A DNA stretch of 47,306 bases from an uncultured Bacteroidales bacterium (GCA_900317745.1 ONHW01000019.1:1-47306), one strand, 5' to 3'; positions 1-9,821 are shown, counted from the stretch's first letter. Made by a program: numbers and translations. Notes: generated by a model from the sequence alone, not told the origin.

Positions 1-96
1 TGTCTACTATTTTAGGACAATGTCTATTTTCTTAGGACGAATGTCTATATATTTAGGAAAAATTAATCAAAAACTGTCTACTAATTTTAGGAAAAG
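1..96. repeat. Array of four terminal-type repeats, possible IS21-family element end
   Basis: Four copies of a unit of the form TGTCTA, three to four variable bases, (T)TTAGGA start at 1, 21, 42 and 75. Several repeated units of about 20 bases beginning with TGT are typical of the ends of IS21-family insertion sequences, where the transposase IstA binds several sites. No istA or istB gene lies in the window, so this would be either the end of an element continuing to the left or a leftover terminus. The repeat array is directly visible; the IS21 assignment is inference. Confidence 0.45.
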
Positions 97-122
97 TCAT
101 CGACAATTACCAACCATTTGTG

Positions 123-210
123 TGAGACAGTTAAGACTCTTGAGACACTTTGTGCGTAATTCTCTAAATTTGTGGACACTACAACTGTATCAAGTGTCTC
201 AACTGTCTCA
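123..210. repeat. Imperfect inverted repeat
   Basis: TGAGACAGTT plus TGAGACAC (123-132 and 141-148) is matched on the opposite strand by GTGTCTCAACTGTCTCA at 194-210. The left arm carries eight extra bases between its two halves. It lies just inside the TGTCTA repeat array and may belong to the same element. No convincing gene covers it. Confidence 0.5.
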
Positions 211-289
211 TGATATTTTTTGTAGTGTGTCAACTTATGACAAGACAGCCGCGAACACAAGACACCAATCATACTCGCTCATAGAAATC

Positions 290-412
290 GCGAGCACAGG
301 ACAGTGCTCCTGCGTTAGAAGCGCAGGACGCGGGACACACAGGCGGCTCAAAGAGCCGTGCCAGAATCAAATTCCGGCGCAATGAACGAAGCATGGACGG
401 CGGAATACCGCC
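290..412. other. Cluster of short GC-rich hairpins, no gene
   Basis: Perfect stems follow one another: GAGCAC/GTGCTC (292-297 with 304-309), TCCTGCG/CGCAGGA (308-314 with 322-328), GGCTC/GAGCC (345-349 with 353-357), GAAT/ATTC (near 364-373) and GGCGG/CCGCC (399-403 with 408-412). The first two share bases and could be alternative folds. I see no credible coding region between 97 and 470. This could be a structured RNA or worn palindromic repeats; the sequence alone does not decide. Confidence 0.4.
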
Positions 413-472
413 TGAAACAGAACACCGCTGCGCTTACATAGTGGAAAGGTGATGCGCTTAATGGAATATAGC

Positions 473-508
473 AAAATCAAGGCAAGGATTGCTCCCTGCC
501 TTGATTTT
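473..508 (-). terminator. Intrinsic terminator of the BspA-like gene
   Basis: A perfect 12-base stem (AAAATCAAGGCA at 473-484, TGCCTTGATTTT at 497-508) with a 12-base loop lies about 25 bases past the stop codon of the minus-strand gene ending at 531. The stem ends in a T-run when read on the minus strand. Confidence 0.8.
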
Positions 509-530
509 GGATTGGTTGGACAAATGTCGG

Positions 531-3119
531 TTACTTCACCTCTACGCCTTGGATGGTGTAGGTCTTTCCTCCACGCATAATCAACACTTGATTGTCGCGG
601 ATGAACTTGCGCGGAGCAAGGTCGGATTGCTGTGCATTAATACCCGTGGCAATTTCTCCCGTAGTAGTGAAGGTGCCGGTGTAGGAGGCCACCTCTGTAT
701 CTTCCGCATCTTTGGCGGTGATCGTATAGCCGTACTCGGTGTTGCTGCTCAGACCAGTTACGGTGAACTGCAAGCCATTGGCGGTCATTACGGCTGCCGG
801 TGCCATTGATTGTCCGTCGCGCCCAGGCGCAAAGGCTATACCTGTCAGCTGACCGTTGGCATTGAACGTGAGGCGGCAGAACACTACGCCGTCTTTTGTA
901 ATATCTATGGTATATGAGGCGGCTTCGTTCGATACAGGCCAAGTAACGGTTGCCGAGTTGTCAGAAGGTTCAACGGTGGCTTTTTTATCGGTTACCGTTG
1001 TTTCGGTCGCACCGATGGTGAGGATGGAATAGAAATCCTTCCAGCCTGTCGCACTGCGGAACATCTCTTCCGAACCTGCCAAGACATATATCGTACAAGC
1101 GTACTTGTCAACCTCCTCAAAGGTGTTGCTTGTAGCCGAAGCCGGTGTCTTGCGGTAGTTGTAGATAGCCGTAAGGTTGTAGCAGTTGTAGAACACGCGT
1201 TCCTGCAACTTACGCACATCCTTGCCCAGTGTAATCGTATTCAGCGTCTTGATATTGGCAAACGCTTCGTTGCCAATCACGCCTACGCCATCTTCAATCA
1301 CCAATTCTCTCATCTCCTTAACGGCTTCGACACCATAACGCATGTTTGTCGTCAGGTCGCCCTCACCGCTGATAGTTAGCGTCTGATTGCCGGTGTCGTA
1401 ACGCCATGTAAGTTGCAGGTTGTCACCGCACGTACCGTACTTGTCCACAGCAAAGATTGCTTCAAAAGCTGTATCCTGACGTAGCTCAATGGTTCGCGGG
1501 TTATCGGTGTTGCCGTCGGACCATTGCTTGAAGTGATAGCCATAATTCGAAGTGGCCTCAATTGTTCGGTTAGAAAGATAAGTATATGAGCCGCTTCCTT
1601 TTACGCTGCCTTGCTCGGCATTGCAGGACACGTTGAGCGCATATTTGTTAAGAGCAAAGTTGGCGGTCAGTGTAACGTCTTTTGTTAAGGTAATTGTTCG
1701 CGGGTTAGCCGTGTTTCCGTCACTCCAGGACGAGAAGTGATAGCCATACGCAGGCGTTGCGGATATCTGTACTTCAGCAAGATAATCAAACACACCTGCG
1801 CCTTCAACTGAACCTTGGTTTTCATCGCATTGCAGGCTGAGCGTGCATTGGATATGCTCAAAAAGAGCAGTAAATATCGTGTCACACGTCAGTTCAATGG
1901 TTCGCGGGTTATCGGTGTTGCCATCCGACCATTTAACGAAGTGATAGCCGTTATAAGGTGTTGCTGTTAACTGCATATCATCACACGTTGTTTGCGGATA
2001 GGCAACAGTCCCGTTTATAGCATTTATGGTTATTGTATATGGAAGAGGCGCATGATCATTAATTCTGCTATCGTTATTCAGCATTTGTTTGAATCGCTCC
2101 ATTTCTCCGCACGGCACATATATAGCAGTCAAACCGCTGCAACCTTCGAAAGCATCATATCCAATGCTTGTGACGCCATTGGGAATCGTCACAGAGGTCA
2201 AACTGCGGCAATCTTGGAAAGCCCACTCTCCAATGCTTGTGACGCTATTGGGAATAGTCACAGAGGTCAAACTGCTGCAACCATTGAAAGCACCCCTTCC
2301 AATGCTTGTGACGCTATTGGGAATCGTTACAGAGGTCAAACTGCTGCAACCAGAGAATGCACTACCTCCAATGCTTGTGACGCTATTGGGAATGGCATAA
2401 GCACCTTGCATGCTTCCTGGACATTGAACGAGTTTTGTTTGTTGCTTATCGAACAACACTCCGTCTTTTGAACTATAATTCTGATTATTTGTGGCGACAC
2501 TAATAGAGGTCAAACTGCTGCAACCAGCGAAAGCTGCATCTTCAATGCTTGTGACGCTATTGGGAATCGTCACAGAGGTCAAACTGCGGCAACCATAGAA
2601 AGCACCCATTCCAATGCTTGTGACGCTATTGGGAATAGTCACAGAGGTCAAACCGCTGCAACCTTGGAAAGCAGCCATTTCAATGCTTGTGACGCTATTC
2701 GGAATCGTCACAGAGGTCAAACCGCTGCAACCATTGAAAGCCAAAGATCCAATGCTTGTGACGCTATTGCCAATCGTCACAGAGGTCAAACTGCTGCAAC
2801 CCTCGAAAGCAGACCCTCCAATGCTTGTGACGCTATTGGGAATCGTCACAAAAGTCAAACTGCTGCAATCTTCGAAAGCACTTCTTCCAATGCTTGTGAC
2901 GCTATAGGTTGTGCCATTATACGTCACAGATACAGGGATATTGGCTGTGGTGAGACCCTTGTAGTTGTTCTCATCCCAATTCAATTCATACGTCACCTCA
3001 GCGGATTTTTGTGTCTCGTTGAGATTGTAGTACAACTCGCCAATCTTTGTTCCTTCGGCGAACATGGTTCCTACGCTTGCTGCTACAGCGAGCAATAGGG
3101 TAAAAAGTTTTTGTTTCAT
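531..3119 (-). CDS. BspA-like leucine-rich repeat surface protein with InlB-type repeats
   Basis: An 862-residue secreted protein of the BspA/LRR_5 type, a family of cell-surface adhesin-like proteins in Bacteroidales. Residues 1-21 are a signal peptide (MKQKLFTLLLA, cut after TMFA). Ten leucine-rich units of 23 residues with the core SVTSIG..AF.GCSSLTSVTIPN run from about 73 to 336, broken once by a 35-residue island (about 210-245). Three Listeria/Bacteroides (InlB_B-like) repeats follow at about 355-560, each with a YGYHF..WSDGNT.NPRTI core. Then come another LRR-like stretch (VIGNEAFANI) and a fibronectin-III-like domain (about 700-815). The last 27 residues (RKFIRDNQVLIMRGGKTY onward) match the tail of the GH53 enzyme at 21754 and probably act in sorting or anchoring. 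A terminator follows. The ligand is unknown. Confidence 0.9.
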   Translation of the reverse strand: MKQKLFTLLLAVAASVGTMFAEGTKIGELYYNLNETQKSAEVTYELNWDENNYKGLTTANIPVSVTYNGTTYSVTSIGRSAFEDCSSLTFVTIPNSVTSIGGSAFEGCSSLTSVTIGNSVTSIGSLAFNGCSGLTSVTIPNSVTSIEMAAFQGCSGLTSVTIPNSVTSIGMGAFYGCRSLTSVTIPNSVTSIEDAAFAGCSSLTSISVATNNQNYSSKDGVLFDKQQTKLVQCPGSMQGAYAIPNSVTSIGGSAFSGCSSLTSVTIPNSVTSIGRGAFNGCSSLTSVTIPNSVTSIGEWAFQDCRSLTSVTIPNGVTSIGYDAFEGCSGLTAIYVPCGEMERFKQMLNNDSRINDHAPLPYTITINAINGTVAYPQTTCDDMQLTATPYNGYHFVKWSDGNTDNPRTIELTCDTIFTALFEHIQCTLSLQCDENQGSVEGAGVFDYLAEVQISATPAYGYHFSSWSDGNTANPRTITLTKDVTLTANFALNKYALNVSCNAEQGSVKGSGSYTYLSNRTIEATSNYGYHFKQWSDGNTDNPRTIELRQDTAFEAIFAVDKYGTCGDNLQLTWRYDTGNQTLTISGEGDLTTNMRYGVEAVKEMRELVIEDGVGVIGNEAFANIKTLNTITLGKDVRKLQERVFYNCYNLTAIYNYRKTPASATSNTFEEVDKYACTIYVLAGSEEMFRSATGWKDFYSILTIGATETTVTDKKATVEPSDNSATVTWPVSNEAASYTIDITKDGVVFCRLTFNANGQLTGIAFAPGRDGQSMAPAAVMTANGLQFTVTGLSSNTEYGYTITAKDAEDTEVASYTGTFTTTGEIATGINAQQSDLAPRKFIRDNQVLIMRGGKTYTIQGVEVK
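2112..2903 (-). repeat. 69-bp coding tandem repeat (LRR units)
   Basis: DNA of the ten LRR units, period 69 bases with one interruption near 2385-2510. Units are almost identical at DNA level, including silent positions: the words CTTGTGACGCTATTGGGAAT and CACAGAGGTCAAACTGCTGC recur. This suggests recent expansion or homogenisation. Because 69 is divisible by three, the opposite strand also stays open over long stretches; I treat those openings as artefacts. Confidence 0.9.
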
Positions 3120-3133
3120 GATTTAAAATTAAA

Positions 3134-4078
3134 TTATAAGTCCTTAGTTGTTTTAGCTTGCTTTATAGCTTCGATACTTGTGTATCTTTGTTTTTGAACA
3201 TATGCATATATTTCTTCATGCGAAATCTCAGGATTAATCTCCATTACTTTTTCTAGCTCAAAAAATTGCCTCTTTCTCTCTGTTAGTGATCCGTTAAAAT
3301 ATGCTGGCTCTTTGCTCTGAAAATAATCTTTAAAATCAAATCCGAATCTCTTTGTGGCAATCTCAAGACTCTCTAATTTAGCATGATTTATTATCCTAAA
3401 TACATATTTAATACGTTTCTGATGGTAAAAGGCTATATATGATGAAGATTGAAATTTACGATCGTATTGGCAAGCATAAAAGCCATAGTTTAGTGCAACC
3501 TCTTCTCCCCAACTTCCGCCGACAATAACTACACGTTGATCCTGCGGAATGGTTTTCCATGAAGGAGATTTTGTAGGATTACGCTTTATTAACAATTTGA
3601 GTTGGTCTATTAAATAATTCATTAGTTCTTTATTAAAATATGCGCGCTGTGTATTGAACTCCTTTAACCGTTTAATGACATCATCCCAGGTAGTCGACAA
3701 GCAACCATTTGCTTGTATTATATTGGGTATATCTGTCTGGTTAAGGATATATACTAAAATGGCATTTGATTTTTTTGCATTATTAAGATGGTTCGTAAGT
3801 TGCTTCATATTATGATCATTAACGCGCCACTCGTCAATTTTACTTTCAATAAGCAAGTGATAGTCTGCTAAAATCTCACCATCGGGTCTGGAAGTCCCGT
3901 GATCTGTTTGAGATGAAATTATATATCCATCAAAATTGCCTGACGATAGAGAGTCCTCAAAAACATATTCTACCATATGAGGACCGCCCATATCTAAAAT
4001 ATGTAACAAGGCCGCAGTAGCCTGATCTTCCAACCTTTTGTATCCCCCAAAAATAGATTTCTCATGAATGGGTATCAT
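3134..4078 (-). CDS. PD-(D/E)XK nuclease-like protein
   Basis: A 314-residue cytosolic protein without signal peptide or membrane segments. Residues 64-97 read RPDGEI, then LLIESKIDEW, then QL, matching the PD-(D/E)XK nuclease core: D66, E78-x-K80 after a hydrophobic strand, and a helix with Q93. The early LEDQATAALLHIL helix (16-28) also resembles nuclease-superfamily proteins of defence or repair type. The C-terminal half has no motif I recognise. It begins 14 bases above the BspA-like gene and is AT-rich compared with the housekeeping genes to its right, which fits acquired DNA. No methylase partner lies nearby, so a classical restriction system is not supported. The nuclease fold is a motif-based inference. 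Confidence 0.6.
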   Translation of the reverse strand: MIPIHEKSIFGGYKRLEDQATAALLHILDMGGPHMVEYVFEDSLSSGNFDGYIISSQTDHGTSRPDGEILADYHLLIESKIDEWRVNDHNMKQLTNHLNNAKKSNAILVYILNQTDIPNIIQANGCLSTTWDDVIKRLKEFNTQRAYFNKELMNYLIDQLKLLIKRNPTKSPSWKTIPQDQRVVIVGGSWGEEVALNYGFYACQYDRKFQSSSYIAFYHQKRIKYVFRIINHAKLESLEIATKRFGFDFKDYFQSKEPAYFNGSLTERKRQFFELEKVMEINPEISHEEIYAYVQKQRYTSIEAIKQAKTTKDL

Positions 4079-4289
4079 AATACTTAGATTTTTAGTATAT
4101 GCCTACTCTTTATTGGATTTTCGGCATTCTCCGTTATCTTTTATAATTGTTTCTATATCTATCTTATCCGTCTTTCGCACTTGTTTCGATGCATTATCGG
4201 GGGCTTATCGCATCCCACTGCACCTTATATATACTATGTATATATCTCGTGATTTCCAAATCCAATCTTTTCAACATATATATACACGC

Positions 4290-4525
4290 AAAAAGCGCAG
4301 ACCCCATTTGTTGCTTATCGCAAATCGAGGTCTTCGCTAACCTATCAGACTATAAACAACAATGAAACCTACGCCGATATGACAAACTATCTGCTAAGAA
4401 ATAGCAGGATAATATGAATAGTCATACCCGTAGGCATCTATTGTTACTTTGAAGTGGTCTGATTGGTAAAAGTTTGCGAAGCTTTCGATTTGCCAACAAC
4501 AAAGCGTCAATAAACGCCTTTTCAA
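4290..4525. repeat. Long imperfect inverted repeat in a gene-free stretch
   Basis: The left arm (about 4290-4396) and right arm (about 4402-4525) are diverged inverted copies. Shared blocks in order are TTGTTG, GCAAATCGA, CTTCGC, ATCAGAC, AACAAT, CCTACG and TATGAC. The centre is a clean hairpin, CTGCTA-AGAAA-TAGCAG at 4391-4407. Read outside-in, both arms encode similar peptide scraps (CC..QIE.FAN), as if a coding fragment had been duplicated head to head. The surrounding 4079-4885 holds no intact gene that I can support, only short openings that look degenerate. Confidence 0.55.
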
Positions 4526-4638
4526 TATGTAATGAATCCCTCTAACCCTCTCCTGATACAGGAGCACGGCGTAGATCGGATCCGAAGAAAAGGACCATTC
4601 GCTATACAAAGTATAGAGCACTAATCCAATTCCGAGCA

Positions 4639-4670
4639 CAAAGATACGAAAAATATTTGAATTATGCAAA
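4639..4670 (-). promoter_or_regulatory. Bacteroidetes-type promoter, minus strand
   Basis: On the minus strand TTTG (4670-4667), 20 bases, TATCTTTG (4646-4639). It points left into the inverted repeat and lies about 560 bases above the nuclease-like gene. It may give that gene a long leader, drive a small RNA, or be a leftover. Its sequence is almost the same as the promoter at 6233-6264. Confidence 0.65.
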
Positions 4671-4885
4671 TGAAAATGCTAAAAATGTACGAAAAATATG
4701 CAAGAAAGTACAAATTTTAACGAGAAGCGCAATAAAGGTGGGAAGCCAGCCACAAAAATGCGACAGAAAGGAACAACGAATATTATCTGTTACGATTATT
4801 ATTGGTGCAATATACGAATACTGAGTAGCAACATATCCGCCCATTAGAATCGACAAAATCAAGAAATAGAACTCTCTATGAAAGA

Positions 4886-4922
4886 AAAAATCATCTTGAA
4901 GTTGTTCTGCAAGATGATTTTT
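4886..4922 (-). terminator. Intrinsic terminator of the AAA_14 ATPase gene
   Basis: A perfect 13-base stem (AAAAATCATCTTG at 4886-4898, CAAGATGATTTTT at 4910-4922) lies 25 bases beyond the stop codon of the minus-strand gene ending at 4948. It is A/T-flanked on both sides, so it may work in both directions. Confidence 0.8.
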
Positions 4923-4947
4923 GATATAGACAAAAAGATTAACAAAA

Positions 4948-6135
4948 TCAATACATCATTCCGAATAACCAAAGCGGTATCTTGTTACCAATGCCAACAT
5001 CTATCCCATCTGCAATAATGTAACTATCGGGGATGTTTGCTATCTGGGAATAGTTTTTGTTTTTGCCTCCAACCTCGAACAGATAACGGTTATCAACCTG
5101 CAAGTCTCCGGCTTGAGGCATTGCCAACGGATGTGAACAAAGCATATTCGATACAAACGTCTCCCGCAGCGTGCCCATATCAACATTCGGAGATAGTGCA
5201 TACATTAAGTTTGTGTTGTCAAACAAGATCTTTTCAGGCTTTTGCAGAATCTTCATGCCTGTGGATTTCTGATACAGACGTCTGATCAATCCCGCTTTTT
5301 GCATCAAATCCAGCATCTTATACACACTATCTCTGGAGGACTCTAACTTATTTGCCAGATCTGACACGTTGAGCGTATAAGGATTGAGCTCTGCCAAGAT
5401 ACCCAATAGAATCTTGATTTTATACACCAGCTCGTATGAAACATTTGCTATTGCAGGCATTTCTACCTGAATGATGGAATTGACAACATTCTCCAAGCGA
5501 TTGGCAAAACCATCTCCTTCTTCCTGATAAAACGGATAGTAACCATGTTCAAGATATGCTTCAAAATACTTAAAAACTGGCAGGTGGTTCGTTATGTGCG
5601 CAGCAATAGAAGGGTGATTATGAAGTATCTCATCCAATGTTACGGGTGACAGATTAGCCACTTTTTCTAACCCCAGAAACTCGCGAAAACTTAATCCCTG
5701 CATCGTATATACTCTGCATCTGCGGGATAGATCAGCTTCCGTTTCGCTGAGTTGTAACATCGACGAGCCGGTAACTACAACATGCAGCTTGCTATAAGCA
5801 TCATAAATCTCCTTTATCTGTTTATCCCAACCTTGGTATTTATGCACCTCATCCAGAAATAAATGCGTTACACCATGTGTAACACAATACTCTGCCAAAT
5901 CAACTATCGTATGCGTAGCAAACCATGATTTGTCCACGGATGCATAGAACGCTTTGGAGGTATCACCAAACGTGCGCTTGATATGCTGGATAAGCATCGT
6001 CGTCTTACCTACTCCTTTCGGACCTTTCAGAAGAATAAGACGATTATCCCAATTGATTTGGGAATATAAATACCTTGTAAAATCTAATGACACCTCATCC
6101 AGCAGATGCAGGTACATGGCATGTAGTCTTTGCAT
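4948..6135 (-). CDS. AAA_14/DUF4143-family ATPase
   Basis: A 395-residue P-loop ATPase of the group with an N-terminal AAA_14 domain and a C-terminal DUF4143 domain, common as multiple copies in Bacteroidetes; cellular role not established. Visible motifs are Walker A GPKGVGKTT (38-46), Walker B LFLDEVH (92-98), a sensor-like VVVTGSS (about 118-124) and SFREFLGLE, typical of the family. A winged-helix-like region (DLANKLESSRDSVYKML) joins to the C-terminal FEVGGKNK motif, the remnant nuclease-like fold of DUF4143. Length is normal. It stands alone between its own promoter (6233-6264) and terminator (4886-4922). A second in-frame ATG six codons downstream is a possible start. Confidence 0.88.
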   Translation of the reverse strand: MQRLHAMYLHLLDEVSLDFTRYLYSQINWDNRLILLKGPKGVGKTTMLIQHIKRTFGDTSKAFYASVDKSWFATHTIVDLAEYCVTHGVTHLFLDEVHKYQGWDKQIKEIYDAYSKLHVVVTGSSMLQLSETEADLSRRCRVYTMQGLSFREFLGLEKVANLSPVTLDEILHNHPSIAAHITNHLPVFKYFEAYLEHGYYPFYQEEGDGFANRLENVVNSIIQVEMPAIANVSYELVYKIKILLGILAELNPYTLNVSDLANKLESSRDSVYKMLDLMQKAGLIRRLYQKSTGMKILQKPEKILFDNTNLMYALSPNVDMGTLRETFVSNMLCSHPLAMPQAGDLQVDNRYLFEVGGKNKNYSQIANIPDSYIIADGIDVGIGNKIPLWLFGMMY

Positions 6136-6232
6136 GATTGTCGCTTTAATAAGTTAATTTGCTATTCTGTTTGTCGAATACAAAAGGCAAAATGTTTACC
6201 GGATTGTCTTTTCTAAAAGTCAAAATTCGCCG

Positions 6233-6264
6233 CAAAGATACAAAAATATTTTGAATTATGCAAA
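6233..6264 (-). promoter_or_regulatory. Promoter of the AAA_14 ATPase gene
   Basis: On the minus strand TTTG (6264-6261), 20 bases, TATCTTTG (6240-6233), about 100 bases above the ATPase start. The spacer CATAATTCAAAATATTTTTG is nearly that of the promoter at 4639-4670, and the similarity extends upstream of the -33 element. Confidence 0.8.
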
Positions 6265-6644
6265 TAAAAACATGAAAAAGTGCGAAATTTTCGATAATTG
6301 ACGACATAGAGTACCTGCACTACCGGCGAAACGACGAAATAAAGAACAAGAGAAGCCGAACACTGAGGCGCAAAACTGCCAATTTGGCAGAGACCATGGC
6401 AGAGAAACTGACAGATTTCAGACAGATTTCAGACAGATTCGTGCAGATGGCAGGCAAACGGACATCTGGCACAGATTTTGCACCGAGAATAATAGACCGC
6501 TGGCGCTGAAAGATAAAAGACCGCTACGCTGAGAGACCGCTGCCTGCGGCTGCTGACAGACTCACGGATCAATCTGTCAGTGAGTGAAATGAACGGTCTT
6601 TCGACTAAATCACAAATCGCAAATAACTAAAAACACAATATACT
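6265..6644. other. Intergenic region upstream of groES, made of short repeats
   Basis: I see no gene here. It contains a hairpin CTGCCAA/TTTGGCAG near 6377-6391, a near-perfect 11-base tandem repeat of CAGATTTCAGA (about 6412-6437), three copies of an AGACCGCT..GCTGA word (6494-6556) that also appears around queA, and a stem CTGACAGA/TCTGTCAG (6553-6560 with 6573-6580). No CIRCE operator and no clear TAnnTTTG promoter for groESL is visible. How the heat-shock operon is controlled is therefore not shown. Confidence 0.6.
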
Positions 6645-6920
6645 ATGTCAAAAATTCAACCTTTAGCAGACCGCGTGCTCGTTCAGCCGGCGGCTGCAGA
6701 AGAAAAGACTGTAGGCGGAATAATCATCCCCGACAGCGCTAAAGAGAAACCACTGCGCGGCACAGTACTCGCAGTTGGTAACGGTACAAAAGACGAACCG
6801 ATGATCCTCAAGCAGGGCGACCAGGTCCTCTACGGCAAATACGCCGGCACAGAACTGGAGTTCGAGGGAGAGAAGTACCTGATCATCAAGCAACAGGATG
6901 TGCTGGCGGTTATTCAATAG
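6645..6920 (+). CDS. groES: Co-chaperonin GroES
   Basis: A 91-residue GroES, the heptameric lid of the GroEL chaperonin in the cytosol. It starts [20 protein letters not shown] and has the mobile loop ([18 protein letters not shown], about 20-37), the GTVLAVGNG strand and the closing strand [17 protein letters not shown]. Length is typical. It is followed 88 bases later by groEL and is surely co-transcribed with it. The start ATG follows an A-rich leader without a Shine-Dalgarno sequence, as is usual in this phylum. Confidence 0.98.
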   Translation: MSKIQPLADRVLVQPAAAEEKTVGGIIIPDSAKEKPLRGTVLAVGNGTKDEPMILKQGDQVLYGKYAGTELEFEGEKYLIIKQQDVLAVIQ

Positions 6921-8637
<1,717 letters not shown>

Positions 8638-8664
8638 TCCGTCATCAAGAGATAGCACTTAATC

Positions 8665-8697
8665 AAAAGAAACGGCAGTTTGTCGTTTCTTTTTTTT
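8665..8697 (+). terminator. Intrinsic terminator of groESL
   Basis: Stem AAAAGAAACG (8665-8674) with CGTTTCTTTT (8684-8693), nine-base loop, then a T-run. It lies 28 bases after the groEL stop. Confidence 0.9.
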
Positions 8698-8737
8698 GAG
8701 AAAAATGTAACTATACTCTATTTTTTCTGCGCGAAAG

Positions 8738-8769
8738 TTTGCAAATATCAAAATATTTTTGTATCTTTG
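8738..8769 (+). promoter_or_regulatory. Promoter of the RND efflux operon
   Basis: TTTG (8738-8741), 20 bases, TATCTTTG (8762-8769). Transcription should begin near 8775, about 20 bases before the ATG at 8796. This rules out the upstream in-frame ATG at 8739, which lies within the promoter itself. Confidence 0.85.
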
Positions 8770-8795
8770 CAGGCGCAAAGATTTATCAAAAACTC

Positions 8796-9821
8796 ATGAA
8801 ACAGAATATCGTTATTTTGATGCTGCTGACAGGGCTGATGACTCTAACCGGTTGCACGAAGAAATCCAAGTACAGCTATCTGACGGACAAACCTCTGCCT
8901 GTAGAGATCGAGGTTGTGGGCGAAAGCAACAGGCTGGTCGAAGATACCTATGTCGGCGTGATCAAGCCGCAGACGGACATCGCGCTGGTGTTTCCGTGGG
9001 GCGGTCAGATCACGGGCATCTATGTCAAGAGCGGCGAGCGCGTCAAGGCCGGTCAGCTCATAGCCAGCGTGGACAGCACCCAAGCCCGATCGCTGCTGGA
9101 GAGTGCCGAGGCGATGTACGCGCAGGCAAAAGACGCCTACTGCCGTTTGCAGCCGCTGCACGAGAAAGGCGGCATCAGCGATGTCAAGTGGGTGGAGATG
9201 GAGACGAACCTGGGGAAAGCCCGTTCGATGCTTATATCATCGCGCAAGCGCTTCGAGGACTGCTCACTGCGCGCCTCGCAAGACGGCATAGTCTCGATAC
9301 GCAACGTGGATGTCGGGCAACATGTGAGCATCAACCAGCCCATCGGTCAGCTGATGGATCTGTCGGCATACAGCGTGGAGTTCACGGTGCCCGAGAGCGA
9401 GATCGGAGCACTGCGTATAGGGCAAACGATCACCGTGAACATGCCTGCCTTAGCCCATATGTATGAGGCGAAGATAAGCGAGAAAGCGCTGAGCTCCACC
9501 CACGTAGCCCACACCTACCGCGTCAAGGCGGATATCACCTCCCATGATGCGGCGCGTGATCTGCTGCCCGGGATGGTCTGCCGCGCTATCGTCAAGCAGC
9601 GCGAGCATAACGGATTCATCATCAGCGCGGGCTGCATCCAGACGCAGCAACGCGGCCACAGCGTCTGGCTGCTGCGTGGCGGACACGCTGAGCGGCAGAT
9701 GGTGAAGATCGGCGCCTTCGTCGAGAACGGCGTGCTGATCAGCGAGGGTATAGAGCTGGGCGACACAGTGATAGCCAAAGGTTACCAGAAGATGTACAAA
9801 GGAGCGACGGTAACGTTTTAG
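8796..9821 (+). CDS. RND efflux periplasmic adaptor lipoprotein (HlyD/AcrA family)
   Basis: A 341-residue membrane-fusion protein linking the inner-membrane RND pump to the outer-membrane channel. The N-terminus MKQNIVILMLLTGLMTLTGC is a lipoprotein signal with Cys20 as the lipid-bearing residue. The order is typical of the family: a first lipoyl half (VFPWGGQITGIYVKSGERVKAGQLIASVD), an alpha-hairpin coiled coil (SLLESAEAMYAQAKDAY to about 150), a second lipoyl half (ASQDGIVSIRNVDVGQHV), a beta-barrel and a membrane-proximal domain. It is the first gene of a three-gene operon, with 24 bases to the pump gene. The start is chosen from the promoter position and the lipobox. The exported substrate cannot be inferred. 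Confidence 0.93.
   Translation: MKQNIVILMLLTGLMTLTGCTKKSKYSYLTDKPLPVEIEVVGESNRLVEDTYVGVIKPQTDIALVFPWGGQITGIYVKSGERVKAGQLIASVDSTQARSLLESAEAMYAQAKDAYCRLQPLHEKGGISDVKWVEMETNLGKARSMLISSRKRFEDCSLRASQDGIVSIRNVDVGQHVSINQPIGQLMDLSAYSVEFTVPESEIGALRIGQTITVNMPALAHMYEAKISEKALSSTHVAHTYRVKADITSHDAARDLLPGMVCRAIVKQREHNGFIISAGCIQTQQRGHSVWLLRGGHAERQMVKIGAFVENGVLISEGIELGDTVIAKGYQKMYKGATVTF

Noticed and set aside
2089-2907. Long plus-strand open frames across the LRR array
   Set aside because: They arise because the 69-base period keeps all frames open; their peptides have no start context and only mirror the LRR codons.
4394-4862. Two short minus-strand frames in the gene-free stretch
   Set aside because: One starts upstream of the only promoter and spans an inverted repeat arm; the other is low-complexity. 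They look like decayed coding remnants.
3134-6135. A restriction-modification or abortive-infection locus
   Set aside because: No methyltransferase, specificity subunit or toxin-antitoxin pair is present; only a nuclease-like motif and a common ATPase are seen.
6265-6644. CIRCE operator for groESL
   Set aside because: The known inverted repeat with nine-base arms is absent; the stem found at 6553-6580 has a different sequence.
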